Assembly: GCF_902770715.1 (NCBI RefSeq)
Contig: NZ_CACXTS010000012.1
Coordinates: 441 to 64,440, forward strand
DNA: 64,000 nt
DNA from: an uncultured Methanobrevibacter sp.
GTDB taxonomy: Archaea > Methanobacteriota > Methanobacteria > Methanobacteriales > Methanobacteriaceae
Reading direction: 5' to 3'
This document shows positions 1-9,215 of this stretch, piece by piece; positions within the stretch are counted from its first letter, which is position 1, and each line of letters opens with the position of its first letter. A program made the translations under genes and the position numbers. A model generated the notes under the pieces. That model was not told where the DNA came from. It did not search any database and worked only from the letters and a program-made list of their open reading frames with translations.

Positions 1-129
1 TGTTCTGTTTTTGGTTGTTTTTTCTGTTGTTTTTGTGGTTGTTCTGTTTTTGGTTGTTTTTTCTGTTGTTTTTGTGGTTGTTCTGTTTTTGGTTGTTTTG
101 GTTGTTTTTTCTGTTGTTTTTGTTTTCCC
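1..129 (-). repeat. 39-bp in-frame tandem repeat
   Basis: Two copies of a 39-base unit (1-39 and 40-78) are identical. A third copy (from 79) carries an extra 9-base sub-repeat and then degenerates by about 125. On the minus strand each unit encodes 13 residues rich in Gln, Lys and Pro. The array continues past the window edge, so its total length is unknown. Confidence 0.9.
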
Positions 130-455
130 TGTTTAACTCCATCTTTTTGCCTATCTAAAACATGCTGTGGAGTAATGGTTTCACTATGAGTATAATTTTC
201 AGGACGTTTAAGTTTTGTTTTTTTATTATTCAAGTTATTTTTTTCATGTTTAGGAGATTTTGCAGGGGTTTTATTCCAAGATTTTCCTTCAAGTTCCCTT
301 AATTTTTCTTCAGCTTCATCTTCAGATAAATTAAACTTTTTAATCAAGTTCTCTTTTATTCTTTGACGCCTAATGTCGTCTTCTGTTTTTTGAGGATTTT
401 CTTTTTCTAAACTTGTTATTGTTTTTGTAAATTTCAATTGTTCTTTATCACTCAT
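1..455 (-). CDS. Lys/Gln/Pro-rich protein, N-terminal part (cut by window edge)
   Basis: An open frame runs from ATG at 455 off the left edge of the window (about 151 residues visible). It starts MSDKEQLKFTKTITSLEKEN, is very hydrophilic, and after residue 105 turns into tandem 13-residue repeats made of Gln, Lys, Pro and Thr-Glu. AGGG precedes the start, and only 10 bases separate it from the ABC permease stop, so the two genes are probably one operon. In exporter operons of this type the permease is usually paired with an ATPase subunit. This could be an ATPase with a long disordered N-terminal extension, but no ATPase motif is visible here, so the function is unknown. Confidence 0.75.
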   Translation of the reverse strand, partial: MSDKEQLKFTKTITSLEKENPQKTEDDIRRQRIKENLIKKFNLSEDEAEEKLRELEGKSWNKTPAKSPKHEKNNLNNKKTKLKRPENYTHSETITPQHVLDRQKDGVKQGKQKQQKKQPKQPKTEQPQKQQKKQPKTEQPQKQQKKQPKTE

Positions 456-465
456 TTAAAACCCT

Positions 466-1236
466 CTAGAATCTTTTAGAAACTCTGTCCCTATAAGCTT
501 GGAATACGATTATTCCAAATATTAATATGATAATGGAAAGCAGCATTGAATTGATTGTATTTGACATGGAATGCATTGTTCCTAAGTATACATAATCCCT
601 GACCTGATCGATAATCCAGAATACAGGACTTAAAATTGCATAGCTGCGGAAAGGTTCAGAAATAATGTCCATAGGGTAGAATATCGCTGATGTATATAGG
701 ATTAACAGTGAAACTACTCCCCATAAGTGTATTATATCTGAATAGTAAACGGCCAATATTGAAACAACTAAACTAAAACCGGTAGTCATCATTATCAATG
801 ATATGACTGGAATTATCATATATGGGATTGTATTGAAGTAGAATGGAGCGTGGGTTGCAATCATCACGCCAACTACCAGTATTAAACTAATCAAATAATT
901 AAGAAACTCAGTAATGACTGAGGCCAACACGAAAATATGTTTAGGTGCAGCCGTTTGTATCAAAATGTTTCTATTACCTCTAAGTGCATTCATTGAAGAT
1001 GTTATACTTCCATTAAAAAAATCAAGCACGGTTCTACCTACTAAATAGTAAACTGGATAGTTCTTAATAGTCCTTCCAAACACTGTTGAGAACACAATGG
1101 TAAATACCATCATGATTAATAACGGCCTCAACAGGCTCCAAAGAATACCTAATGATGAATCTTTATATTTTGATGAAAAATTCTTTTTAACTAATTCATG
1201 CAGTAAAAAGAGGTGATTAGTATTTAATATATTCAT
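466..1236 (-). CDS. ABC-2 type polysaccharide exporter permease (TagG/Wzm-like)
   Basis: This 256-residue membrane protein belongs to the ABC-2 permease family that carries lipid-linked polysaccharide or teichoic-acid-like polymers across the membrane. The N-terminus has the amphipathic stretch and the SSLGILWSLLRPL signature of TagG/Wzm proteins. About six hydrophobic segments follow, with the EPFRSYAILSPVFWIIDQVRD loop before the last pair. Length is normal for the family. No strong ribosome binding site precedes the ATG. The matching ATPase is not visible; it may lie beyond the left edge. Its position beside a glycopolymer gene set supports a role in exporting the product of those genes. 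Confidence 0.9.
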   Translation of the reverse strand: MNILNTNHLFLLHELVKKNFSSKYKDSSLGILWSLLRPLLIMMVFTIVFSTVFGRTIKNYPVYYLVGRTVLDFFNGSITSSMNALRGNRNILIQTAAPKHIFVLASVITEFLNYLISLILVVGVMIATHAPFYFNTIPYMIIPVISLIMMTTGFSLVVSILAVYYSDIIHLWGVVSLLILYTSAIFYPMDIISEPFRSYAILSPVFWIIDQVRDYVYLGTMHSMSNTINSMLLSIIILIFGIIVFQAYRDRVSKRF

Positions 1237-1303
1237 ATAACCAACAATATTTTTTTTAATTAAGATTTAGTTTTTCTTCTTATTTAAAATTGTCTTGAGT
1301 TTT

Positions 1304-2371
1304 TTACTCATTTTTATTAAGTAATTTGCAAATTTCATCAGCCACTTTGAACATGCCATAGTCTGTATAATGGGATGAATCGATGGTGATAAAATCATAT
1401 TCATCCGCACTGAATAGTTCGTGCTGGTTTATGAGAAATGTATTTTCATTATTTTCAATAGCGTTGGCGTATGTTGTCTTGACAATTTCATCAAATTTAT
1501 CATATACGCTCCAGCCGTTAAAGCATTCTGATGTTAATAGGATGATTGGCACATCAGGATGGTATTTCCTGATTCTTTTATAAAATCTCTCATGGGACTT
1601 GATGAAGACTTCAGGAGCATGGGCGTTTCTGGTATAATCGATCACGATTGCATAACAGCTTATTTCACCAATTAGATCTGCCATGCCCAGGGTTCCCCTG
1701 CAGCATGATGAACAAGATAAATTAATGATGTCCCTATTAAGCTTTTTGCTGACCACATTAGGAAATGTGTTCCCGCTTCTTGATGCGGCAGCTCCCTGTG
1801 TCACTGAATTTCCATAGAATATGACTGGTAAACTGTTTTGCTCAGGATAGTCAAAATTTGCAATTTCGCTTCCTTTTTCTATTCCGATATGCATTTTTTC
1901 TATTGTGTTGTAATTGGGTAGGAAAATACATAATTTTCCATTTTGAGGAACATTTATGACTTCAGAAAATGTGTCATAGCCGCTGGCAGGTCCAAATACT
2001 GTCCTGTGGGAATATTTGTCATTTTTCAATGCATATACATCAAATCCGGATGCATTCCAGTTGGTCATCTTTTGATATTCCCATTTTCTTTTCAATTTGA
2101 CTTTAAGCACTAAAACTTTTGAGTCAGTTGATATGCGCAATCTAGTTCCGCAGGCGGAACTGTTCAAATTGGCCATTTCTTTGACGGCAAGCTCCCCATA
2201 TCTTTCCATTTCCTTTTGAACATCCTGAGGGTATTTGCAGAAATCCAATCCTTCACCTGATAAATTTAAGGTGCCGTAAACTAATTCTGGGTGCTGGAAT
2301 AAATCGATGTATTCAATATTATTCTCATCAACACTTGTTATGGAATCATCTATTGAATTTAAATATTCCAT
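1304..2371 (-). CDS. SGNH/GDSL-type hydrolase with N-terminal beta domain
   Basis: This 355-residue protein looks like a two-domain SGNH esterase: residues 1-175 form a probable beta-sandwich and residues 180-355 the hydrolase. Block I reads FYGNSVTQG (Ser nucleophile in GNSxTxG) and block V reads DSSHYTDYG (Asp and His of the triad). Such enzymes typically remove or transfer acetyl groups on carbohydrates. There is no signal peptide, so it probably acts in the cytoplasm. Its start overlaps the end of the upstream paralogue by 26 bases, so the two are co-transcribed and probably translationally coupled. The exact substrate cannot be told. Confidence 0.8.
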   Translation of the reverse strand: MEYLNSIDDSITSVDENNIEYIDLFQHPELVYGTLNLSGEGLDFCKYPQDVQKEMERYGELAVKEMANLNSSACGTRLRISTDSKVLVLKVKLKRKWEYQKMTNWNASGFDVYALKNDKYSHRTVFGPASGYDTFSEVINVPQNGKLCIFLPNYNTIEKMHIGIEKGSEIANFDYPEQNSLPVIFYGNSVTQGAAASRSGNTFPNVVSKKLNRDIINLSCSSCCRGTLGMADLIGEISCYAIVIDYTRNAHAPEVFIKSHERFYKRIRKYHPDVPIILLTSECFNGWSVYDKFDEIVKTTYANAIENNENTFLINQHELFSADEYDFITIDSSHYTDYGMFKVADEICKLLNKNE

Positions 2372-3323
2372 TTCTTAACCCCCTTAACTTTTCATTTAAA
2401 TTAGATTTGGTCGGTTCTTCATCCTTTTGGTTAATTTGTTCATATAACTTCTTATAAATCATTATATTCCCAGTATCATTAATGAAATTTTTACTGTGAG
2501 TGCACATTTCTGAAAATTCCTCATCATAAATGAATGACAAATCGAGAATTGTGATGCCTCTTTTTTTGGAATATTTTTCCGCAAATTCATTCAATTTGGA
2601 ATATTTTTCCTCAGATTTGGGAATTGCATACCAACAAATTAAATTTTTGCATCTTGATTTTAATTTTTTAATGACTTTTTCAGCATATTTATCAAAAACA
2701 GCTTCATCTTGACGGATGTAATCCAATTCTAGAATTATGGTGTCATATTTTCCTAGGTTATAGCTATTTAACTTTTCATGAATTGTTTTCAGGTAATTGA
2801 TTTCATTAAAAGAGATATTCTGGAAGTGCTTGTCAAATCTTCTTGCAAGTATATTTGGAAACATCACTCCTGATGCGGTACATCCGATACCGGAACTGTG
2901 AATTCCTCCAACAAAAAGAAGATCGTTTGAAATGTCATTGCTTAGAAGAGTGATTTTTGAGCTGTCTTCAACTTCAATTTTCAGCAATTTGATTTCGCTG
3001 AAGACTGGCCCATATATTAAAATCTCGTAAGATTGGTCATCATTGGCCAGATACTTCATATTTACGTTTATTGGTGAATTTCTATAAGTATAGGCATCTA
3101 CATTAAGCCATTGTGTAGTGCCACTAATTCTATATAAAACGTGAATTCCTTCTCTGGCAGTAACGCCCATATGAGGATAATTTCCGGAAAGCTCATCAGG
3201 TATCTGATAATGGATTCTGAATCGTTGAGCATCAGCTTCAAACTTAAAGATATGTGGCTTGACTGAGTTTCCATTATTCAAGCTTTCCTGCAATAAATCC
3301 AATATGATTCTTACACTCTCCAA
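2346..3323 (-). CDS. SGNH-hydrolase-like protein with degenerate active site
   Basis: This 325-residue protein has the layout of the next gene downstream (N-terminal beta region, then an SGNH-like domain) and is probably a diverged paralogue. The nucleophile block reads FVGGIHSSGIGCTASGVMFP, so the usual G-(D/N)-S start is lost although a Ser-Gly remains. The C-terminal block has THSKNFINDTG instead of a clean DxxH. Catalysis is therefore doubtful; a binding or partner role for the downstream hydrolase is possible. The start is uncertain: TTG at 3323 has no clear ribosome binding site, and a TATA-like sequence lies near 3357-3367. Confidence 0.65.
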   Translation of the reverse strand: MESVRIILDLLQESLNNGNSVKPHIFKFEADAQRFRIHYQIPDELSGNYPHMGVTAREGIHVLYRISGTTQWLNVDAYTYRNSPINVNMKYLANDDQSYEILIYGPVFSEIKLLKIEVEDSSKITLLSNDISNDLLFVGGIHSSGIGCTASGVMFPNILARRFDKHFQNISFNEINYLKTIHEKLNSYNLGKYDTIILELDYIRQDEAVFDKYAEKVIKKLKSRCKNLICWYAIPKSEEKYSKLNEFAEKYSKKRGITILDLSFIYDEEFSEMCTHSKNFINDTGNIMIYKKLYEQINQKDEEPTKSNLNEKLRGLRNGIFKFNR

Positions 3324-3406
3324 AATGTTCGTACATACAATTTATGTCATTAATTTAATATATAATTTAAGAAAGTCATTATCTTTTTAATAATTTTCCG
3401 CGGAAA

Positions 3407-5695
3407 TTATTTAACAACAATTTTAGCAGTCTTTTTGCTTGCTTTGTATTTTTTATCACCTGCAAATCTAACAACTGCTTTGTAAGTTTTCTTTTTAGTC
3501 AATTTAATTTTTATTGTCACTTTACCTTTAGAGTTTGTAATTCTCTTGTAGGTTTTGCCATTGACTTTTAATGTAACTTTTTTCTTTGCAATTCCCTTTC
3601 CAGCCGGTGTTTTCAATGTGATTGTAACCTTCTTGCTTTTTGCAGATTTTTTAAATTTCTTGTTAGGCATTGTTAATTTTGTTGTCTGTTTTTTCACTTT
3701 CAAAAAGAGTGATTTGGATGATGCCAAGTTATATTTGTCCTTGTTGAATTTAATTATGCATTTGTAGTTTCCTAGTTTAGGCAATTTCAATTTCGCTGTT
3801 ACTTTACCTTTGGAATTGGTTATGGCTTTGTATGTTTTGCCGTTTGCCCTTATTGAAATTGTCTTGCCGGTAATTGCCAACCCTTTGGAATTGAGAAGGG
3901 TAACAGTTAATGGTTTGGAGCTTGTAATGGAATATGTTTTGGCTGAAACCACCAATTTTGTTTTATCAATAATTCCTTTATTGTCTTGAATATTGAGATT
4001 TTTTCCATAATACAATATGGAATTGGAGTTATAGTCCATGAAGTTGTTTTTGGTTATTTTTGTGTTGTCTCCATTCCAGACAAGGATGCTTGATCCTTTT
4101 CCTGCGGTATTTTTATTGAAAATGTTTTCTGTTATTTTGGCACTGCTTCCAGTAGTTCTTATCGCCCCTCCTTTTGAGGCTTTACCTGCATGGTTTGATA
4201 TGAAACTGTTTTTGTAGATATTGGCATTTGCACCATTGACATATACTGCACCGCCAAAGCTGGCCGCAGTATTGTCTGTAAATTGGTTATTTGAAACTAC
4301 GGCGTTTTTTCCTTCAACATAAACTGCACCGCTGTGAGATCCTGCAGTGGAATTTATGATATTGTTCTTGTTGATGATTGTGTTATTTCCTTTTACATAA
4401 ATTGCTCCACCGCCTGTAACAGCTTTGGAATTTGTTATTCTGTTTGAGCTTATTTTCGCATTGTTTCCATCGATATAAATCGCACCACCGCATGTGCCTG
4501 CAGTGCTGCTGCTGATTTCATTGTCGGATATTGAAATATCGTTACCCAATGCATTGATTATGCCACCACCTTGTTTGGCTGCAGTATTGTTGATGAATGT
4601 ATTTTTGGTTATTTTGATGTTGTTTCCATAGATATAGAATGCTCCTCCTGTTACTGATGCGTTGTTATTTCTAATTTTGTTTCCTGTAATAATGCTTGTG
4701 GTTTTAAAGTCAATCAAATAAACTCTTGCGGCCGCACCAAGACCCAATTCTCCATCAGCATAGTTTTCTGTGAATTCATTGTTCCTCAAAGTGAAATAGC
4801 TTGTGTTGTAAATGCTGATGCCTGCACCATAATCGGCACCATTGTGTATGAAAGTGTTGTTTTCAATCAAATCTCCGGAACTGTGCTGTAATTCAACTGC
4901 TCCACCACCCATTCCGGCATAATTGTCCTTGAATATGTTATATCTTATTATGCTGTTCTGGCCTCTTCCAATCTGCATAGCCCCACCGTTCATGTGGCGG
5001 AGAGCTTTGTTGTTTTCAAAATAATTGTGTTCGACTACGCAGCTTTTTCCATCAAGGGCAAGTCCTCCACCACTGCCTCCAACTGTATTGTTTATGAAAG
5101 TGTTGTAAATTATGTGGTTGTAATTACCGTTTATATAAATTCCTCCGCCAACGATTCCAGTTCCGTCCCTGTCGCCTGCAGAAGATCCGTTAGCATTGTT
5201 ATTGATAAAAGTACAATTGGAAATGATGATGTTATTACCATGGCAGCGTAAGGCTCCAATGCTTTCGGCCGAATAACCATTAATGAAAGTTATGTTGTTT
5301 AAAACCACGTTATCCGCAAGTATATTCAGGGTTCTTGCTTTGTTCTTACCATCTAATGTATGTCCGTTTCCATTGATGGTCAATGATTTATTGATGATTT
5401 CAACGCCGATATCCTTGAAATCAGTGTCATATTCATAATCTGAGTCCAAATCAATGGTGTCTCCAACTTCAGAATTATTAAAAATAGTTTCCAACTCTGT
5501 GAATGTCCTTGCTTTAGCAGAATTGCCTGCTGCAATGCTTTCATCAATATCACTAATTGCTAAATTATCATAATTAGTATCAGGTTCTTCCAATTCAATT
5601 ATATCTGTTTCTGAATCTTCGTTTGCAAATGCAAAAGATAATGATAGCAGGAATATTATCAAAAATAATGGAATAATTTTTAAATTTGCTTTCAT
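3407..5695 (-). CDS. Adhesin-like secreted beta-helix protein with Ig-like C-terminus
   Basis: This 762-residue protein starts with a signal peptide (MKANLKIIPLFLIIFLLSLS, then AFAN). Residues about 70-560 are short repeats of the N-x-F-x-N-N-x-A-x-x-G-G-A type that build a right-handed parallel beta-helix, as in Methanobrevibacter adhesin-like proteins. Two Ig-like beta domains of about 90 residues follow, each with a VKVNGKTYK..TNSKGK motif. There is no C-terminal membrane anchor or sortase motif. I chose ATG 5695 over 5701 because AGGT at 5703-5706 is 7 bases from the former but only 1 from the latter. It probably sits on the cell surface and binds other cells or matrix. Confidence 0.85.
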   Translation of the reverse strand: MKANLKIIPLFLIIFLLSLSFAFANEDSETDIIELEEPDTNYDNLAISDIDESIAAGNSAKARTFTELETIFNNSEVGDTIDLDSDYEYDTDFKDIGVEIINKSLTINGNGHTLDGKNKARTLNILADNVVLNNITFINGYSAESIGALRCHGNNIIISNCTFINNNANGSSAGDRDGTGIVGGGIYINGNYNHIIYNTFINNTVGGSGGGLALDGKSCVVEHNYFENNKALRHMNGGAMQIGRGQNSIIRYNIFKDNYAGMGGGAVELQHSSGDLIENNTFIHNGADYGAGISIYNTSYFTLRNNEFTENYADGELGLGAAARVYLIDFKTTSIITGNKIRNNNASVTGGAFYIYGNNIKITKNTFINNTAAKQGGGIINALGNDISISDNEISSSTAGTCGGAIYIDGNNAKISSNRITNSKAVTGGGAIYVKGNNTIINKNNIINSTAGSHSGAVYVEGKNAVVSNNQFTDNTAASFGGAVYVNGANANIYKNSFISNHAGKASKGGAIRTTGSSAKITENIFNKNTAGKGSSILVWNGDNTKITKNNFMDYNSNSILYYGKNLNIQDNKGIIDKTKLVVSAKTYSITSSKPLTVTLLNSKGLAITGKTISIRANGKTYKAITNSKGKVTAKLKLPKLGNYKCIIKFNKDKYNLASSKSLFLKVKKQTTKLTMPNKKFKKSAKSKKVTITLKTPAGKGIAKKKVTLKVNGKTYKRITNSKGKVTIKIKLTKKKTYKAVVRFAGDKKYKASKKTAKIVVK

Positions 5696-5742
5696 ACCCA
5701 TTACCTAACAGTTTTTATGTATATTATTGTTATTTGTTGTTG

Positions 5743-5752
5743 TATAAATAGG
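5743..5752 (-). promoter_or_regulatory. TATA box for adhesin-like gene
   Basis: On the minus strand this reads CCTATTTATA. The same ten bases occur at 7949-7958, in the same position relative to the next adhesin-like gene, which supports a shared core promoter. The implied leader is short and contains the ribosome binding site. Confidence 0.55.
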
Positions 5753-5801
5753 TATTATATTGATTTTAAAAAAAGAAAAATAAATTTGGCATTTAGCCAA
5801 A

Positions 5802-7899
5802 TTATTTGATTTTAATTGTAACTTTACCGGTGCATGCCTTATAGGTTTTGTTACCTGTATATTTCAGGGTTCCTTTGAAGGAACCTTTTTTGGTTATTTT
5901 AATTTTAATTGTTGCCTTACCTCTTGCATTGGTAGTTTTTGTGTATTTTTTACCATTGATTTTTAAAGTAACTTTTTTCTTTGCAAGGACTTTCTTACCG
6001 GATTTAAGGGTTACCACGACTTTTTTAACTGCTGATTTCTTGAATGTTTTTGCAGGGGAACTTATTATTGGTAGCTGCTTTGGTTACATATAGGTAGAAT
6101 GAGTTTTTGGCAGCGAGATTAGTATCGTCACCTGCAAATTTAACTGTACAGGAGTATTTTTTGATTGCTGAAATTGCAATTTTGGTTTTGTATTTACCAT
6201 TTGCATTGGTTGTGCCTGTGTAGGTTTTGCCGTTGAGTGAAATGGTAAGGGTTTTGCCTGAAACTCCAGTTCCTCTTGAATTTTTAAGGACAACGGTCAA
6301 GTATTTTGTAGTGGTTGTAACAGCATAGTTTTTGTTTAAAGTCTCTATTTTGAGTGTTTCTTTAATTCCTTTGTTGTCTTGGATTTCAACGGGTACACTA
6401 AAAGTAACTATTGATTTAGTGGTGTAAGTGACAAAGTCATTATTTTTTATTTGAGAAACTTTGCTGCCTGTATAATAAATCAGTATGTCTGATCCCTTAT
6501 CAGTTGCGGTGTTGCTTTTGAAAGTATTTTCTGTGACTATGACTTTTGTATCACTTTTAATTGCCCCTCCTCTATTTGATGCACTGCATTTGGTGAAATT
6601 ATTGGATTTGATTGTTGCTGCACCGCTTTCCACATGGATTGCTCCACCATCGTTAGCGTTTGCATTTGTAATGTTGTTTGATTGGATTGTTATTGAAGTG
6701 CCTGTTTTCACTACGATTGCTCCACCGTTAGTTTTAGCGTTTGTATTTGAGATATTATTGTTTAAGATTTTTATGTTATTTCCGTTGATTTGCATGGAAC
6801 CGGCGTAACCTTGTGTAGCTTTATTGCCGTCAAATTCATTTGTGTTTATTTCCACTTTGCTTCCGTCAATGTGCAATGCACCACTATTTGGCGCACTATT
6901 GCTTTTGAACTTGTTGTTTGAAATGGTTGTTTTAGTATCGGAATCAGTAATAGATTCTCTTACAGCACCACCCAGTACAGTTGCATTGTTGCTTGTAAAT
7001 GTATTGTTGGTAATTGTTGAGTATCCTGCTTCATATAAACTGACAGCTCCACCTCTCATTGCTGTATTTTTAATGAATATATTATCGCTAATTTCATCAC
7101 CATTTGTTTTATCTAAGTATAAAGCTCCAGCGTCACCTTTGGTTGCTTTATTGTTTTCGAATGTATTTCCTTTAATTATATTTTGACCTGCGGTATTTTG
7201 ACCTGTGATAGCTATAGCCCCTCCATTTTTGGATGTAGCCACATTATTTTTAAAAGTGTTATTTATGAGGGTATTTTCGTTGTTGTTAATGTTTAATGCT
7301 CCTCCGCTTTGAGCAGCAGTATTATTTTCAAAAATACAATTTATGATTGTATTTCCACTCAAAGGACTATAAAATGCACCACCATAACCAGTAGCTTTAT
7401 TATTGATAAATGTACAATTGATAAGGGTAATGCTACCTTCTTTAGCCCATACTCCAGCACCTGAATCGGATTGTCCATTTTTAAAAATAATGTTTTGTAA
7501 AGTCACATCGGTTGTACGAGCCGCAATAACTCTAACTGTATTTTTTCCATTAAGGGTGTGACCTTGTCCATCAAGTGTTATTTTATTATCAATGCAAATA
7601 GTTGCGTCTAAATCATAATCTTTATCCAATACAATTGTATCTCCATCTTCGACACCATTATTATTTGCTGCACTAATCTTATTTCCTTTTAATACTTCAT
7701 TTAGTGTCTTCTGAATATTGGATTCTCCTCCGTCCGTTTCTTGACCAGCATCATCATTATTTACCATGCCATTATCAGCATCATCAGTCGCCGGCAAATC
7801 GCCGGTATCAGTTTGATTATCTCCATCTGCAGATACTGCAGATAGTGAGAGTAGGCATATGATGGCTAATAATGCAATAAATTTAATATTTATCTTCAT
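5802..7899 (-). pseudogene. Adhesin-like beta-helix protein, interrupted by a frameshift
   Basis: The first frame (7899 to 6025) gives a signal peptide, a beta-helix domain of N-N-x-A-x-x-G-G-A type repeats and one Ig-like domain. It then ends in an unrelated tail after NNKFP. The missing second Ig-like domain lies in another frame, in an open stretch that starts at 6017 and stops at 5802. Removing one C from the CCCC tract (GGGG on the plus strand, 6055-6058) restores NNKFPAKTFKKSAVKKVVV and joins both parts into a protein of about 700 residues like its neighbour. The gene is thus frameshifted by mutation, phase variation or sequencing error. ATG 7899 is preferred because AAGGTGA lies 8 bases before it. 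Confidence 0.8.
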
Positions 7900-7948
7900 A
7901 TCCTTTTTCACCTTTTATTGGTTATACACTCATTTTTATTCTTTCTAT

Positions 7949-7958
7949 TATAAATAGG
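7949..7958 (-). promoter_or_regulatory. TATA box for the frameshifted adhesin-like gene
   Basis: On the minus strand this reads CCTATTTATA, identical to the sequence before the neighbouring adhesin-like gene. It lies about 50 bases before the chosen ATG, leaving room for a short leader with the AAGGTGA ribosome binding site. Confidence 0.55.
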
Positions 7959-8055
7959 AGTAGTTTAAGGATTTTGGAGCTAAATTGAATGTTTTTTTAA
8001 AAAAATTCGTCATTTTAGTGATATTTTTAAATATTGATAACTGAAGTTGATGTAT

Positions 8056-8079
8056 TGACAAATATTTTTGTCATTTTTT
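8056..8079 (+). terminator. Inverted repeat followed by T-run
   Basis: A perfect 7-bp stem (8056-8062 with 8067-8073), a 4-base loop and six T residues give the shape of an intrinsic terminator on the plus strand. No plus-strand gene lies directly upstream, so it may instead be an operator for either divergent gene. Confidence 0.35.
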
Positions 8080-8210
8080 AGAAACTTTAATGATTATTTA
8101 TGTAAACTAATTGCAGTGATTAAATTAAATGTCAATTTAATAATTATTAGCAATGTTTATAGTATAAATTGGTCAAAAATATTCATTGAAGAAATTATTG
8201 ATGTGATTTT

Positions 8211-9194
8211 GTGGATTCTCCAAAGGTTTCGGTTATTGTTCCAGTTTTCAACAGTGAAGATTTATTAGGCAATTGCTTAGAGTCAATTGAAAATCAATCT
8301 TTAAAGGATATTGAAATCATATGTGTTGATGATGGGTCCAGTGATGGATCTTTTGATATTTTAAAGCAATTTTCATCAAAAGATGCTCGTTTCAAGATAT
8401 ATCAACAGGAAAATTCTGGTGCGGGATCTGCAAGAAATAGGGGCATTGAAGAATCCAGTGGAGAATACATCTTATTTGTCGATTCCGATGATTATATAGA
8501 AAGGGAAACCTGTGAAATGTTATATGAACAGGCAAGTCGGTTGGATTGCGATTTAATATTATTTAATTCCATGAGACATTTCCCAAATGATAGGAATTTG
8601 GCTTTAATTCATTTCAAGAAAAGCGACGACATCAATTATCAAATTCGTGTATTTGATTATGAATATTTCAGAGACAGGATTTTTGATGGGGAATATGGTG
8701 TCATATGGAATAAGCTCTACAAATCCTCTTTTATAAGAGACAATAACATCACTTTCCCAGGGCATAAAATCTACAATGATGTGGAATTCCACATAAAGAC
8801 AACTCTTTTGGCAAAAAAGATTTCATATGTCGATGGAACCTTTTATCATTACAACCGCTCAGGACATGCATCTCTGCAGACTTCTTTTGTTAAGACAAGC
8901 AAGGCAATTGTATTTTTTGACGTTTTATATGGAATTGTTGATTTTCTGGTTGAAATTGATATGTTCAATGAATTCAGAAAGGAGTTCATAAACTTCACTA
9001 TCTTTGAGCTAAGAAATAAGTTGAAATCAATCGATGATGATAGCAAACAGGAATTTTTTGAAAAAACTAAGGAATTTTATTATTCCCTTGAATTGAGCAG
9101 TGATGAGGTAAATAGCATTCCTTATGAGTACTTTATGCATTTTATTTTTGTAGTCAACTCAAAGGATTATGAGGAATTTATAAAAAATGAGTAA
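8211..9194 (+). CDS. Family 2 glycosyltransferase
   Basis: This 327-residue protein is a GT-A fold glycosyltransferase of family 2. It begins VSVIVPVFNSEDLLGNCLES, keeps VDDGSSDGS for nucleotide binding, and has FVDSDD as the metal-binding DxD motif near residue 90. It transfers a sugar from a nucleotide-sugar donor onto a growing polymer; donor and linkage cannot be read from sequence. The start is GTG, preceded only by GTGAT. There is no membrane segment. It stands alone on this strand and converges with the methyltransferase gene downstream. Confidence 0.85.
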   Translation: MDSPKVSVIVPVFNSEDLLGNCLESIENQSLKDIEIICVDDGSSDGSFDILKQFSSKDARFKIYQQENSGAGSARNRGIEESSGEYILFVDSDDYIERETCEMLYEQASRLDCDLILFNSMRHFPNDRNLALIHFKKSDDINYQIRVFDYEYFRDRIFDGEYGVIWNKLYKSSFIRDNNITFPGHKIYNDVEFHIKTTLLAKKISYVDGTFYHYNRSGHASLQTSFVKTSKAIVFFDVLYGIVDFLVEIDMFNEFRKEFINFTIFELRNKLKSIDDDSKQEFFEKTKEFYYSLELSSDEVNSIPYEYFMHFIFVVNSKDYEEFIKNE

Positions 9195-9215
9195 AAAAAT
9201 AGAAAAATCGAATTT

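Larger units (their letters stand above)
7900..8210. other. Divergent intergenic region
   Basis: This 311-base AT-rich gap separates the leftward adhesin-like gene from a rightward glycosyltransferase. It holds the adhesin TATA box (7949-7958) and an inverted repeat at 8056-8073 (TGACAAA, 4-base loop, TTTGTCA) followed by a T-run. No further gene, tRNA or long repeat is visible. GTGAT just before 8211 may serve as a weak ribosome binding site. Confidence 0.6.

Noticed and set aside
1-129. CRISPR-like array at the left edge
   Set aside because: The repeats are directly adjacent, have no unique spacers and are in frame with a protein.
5802-6017. Separate 71-residue gene after the adhesin-like gene
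   Set aside because: It is the last Ig-like domain of the upstream gene in a shifted frame; one base removed from 6055-6058 joins them, and no ribosome binding site precedes 6017.
6485-7186. Two open frames of 107 and 120 residues on the plus strand inside the adhesin-like gene
   Set aside because: They are reverse-strand shadows of the repetitive beta-helix coding sequence and lack ribosome binding sites.
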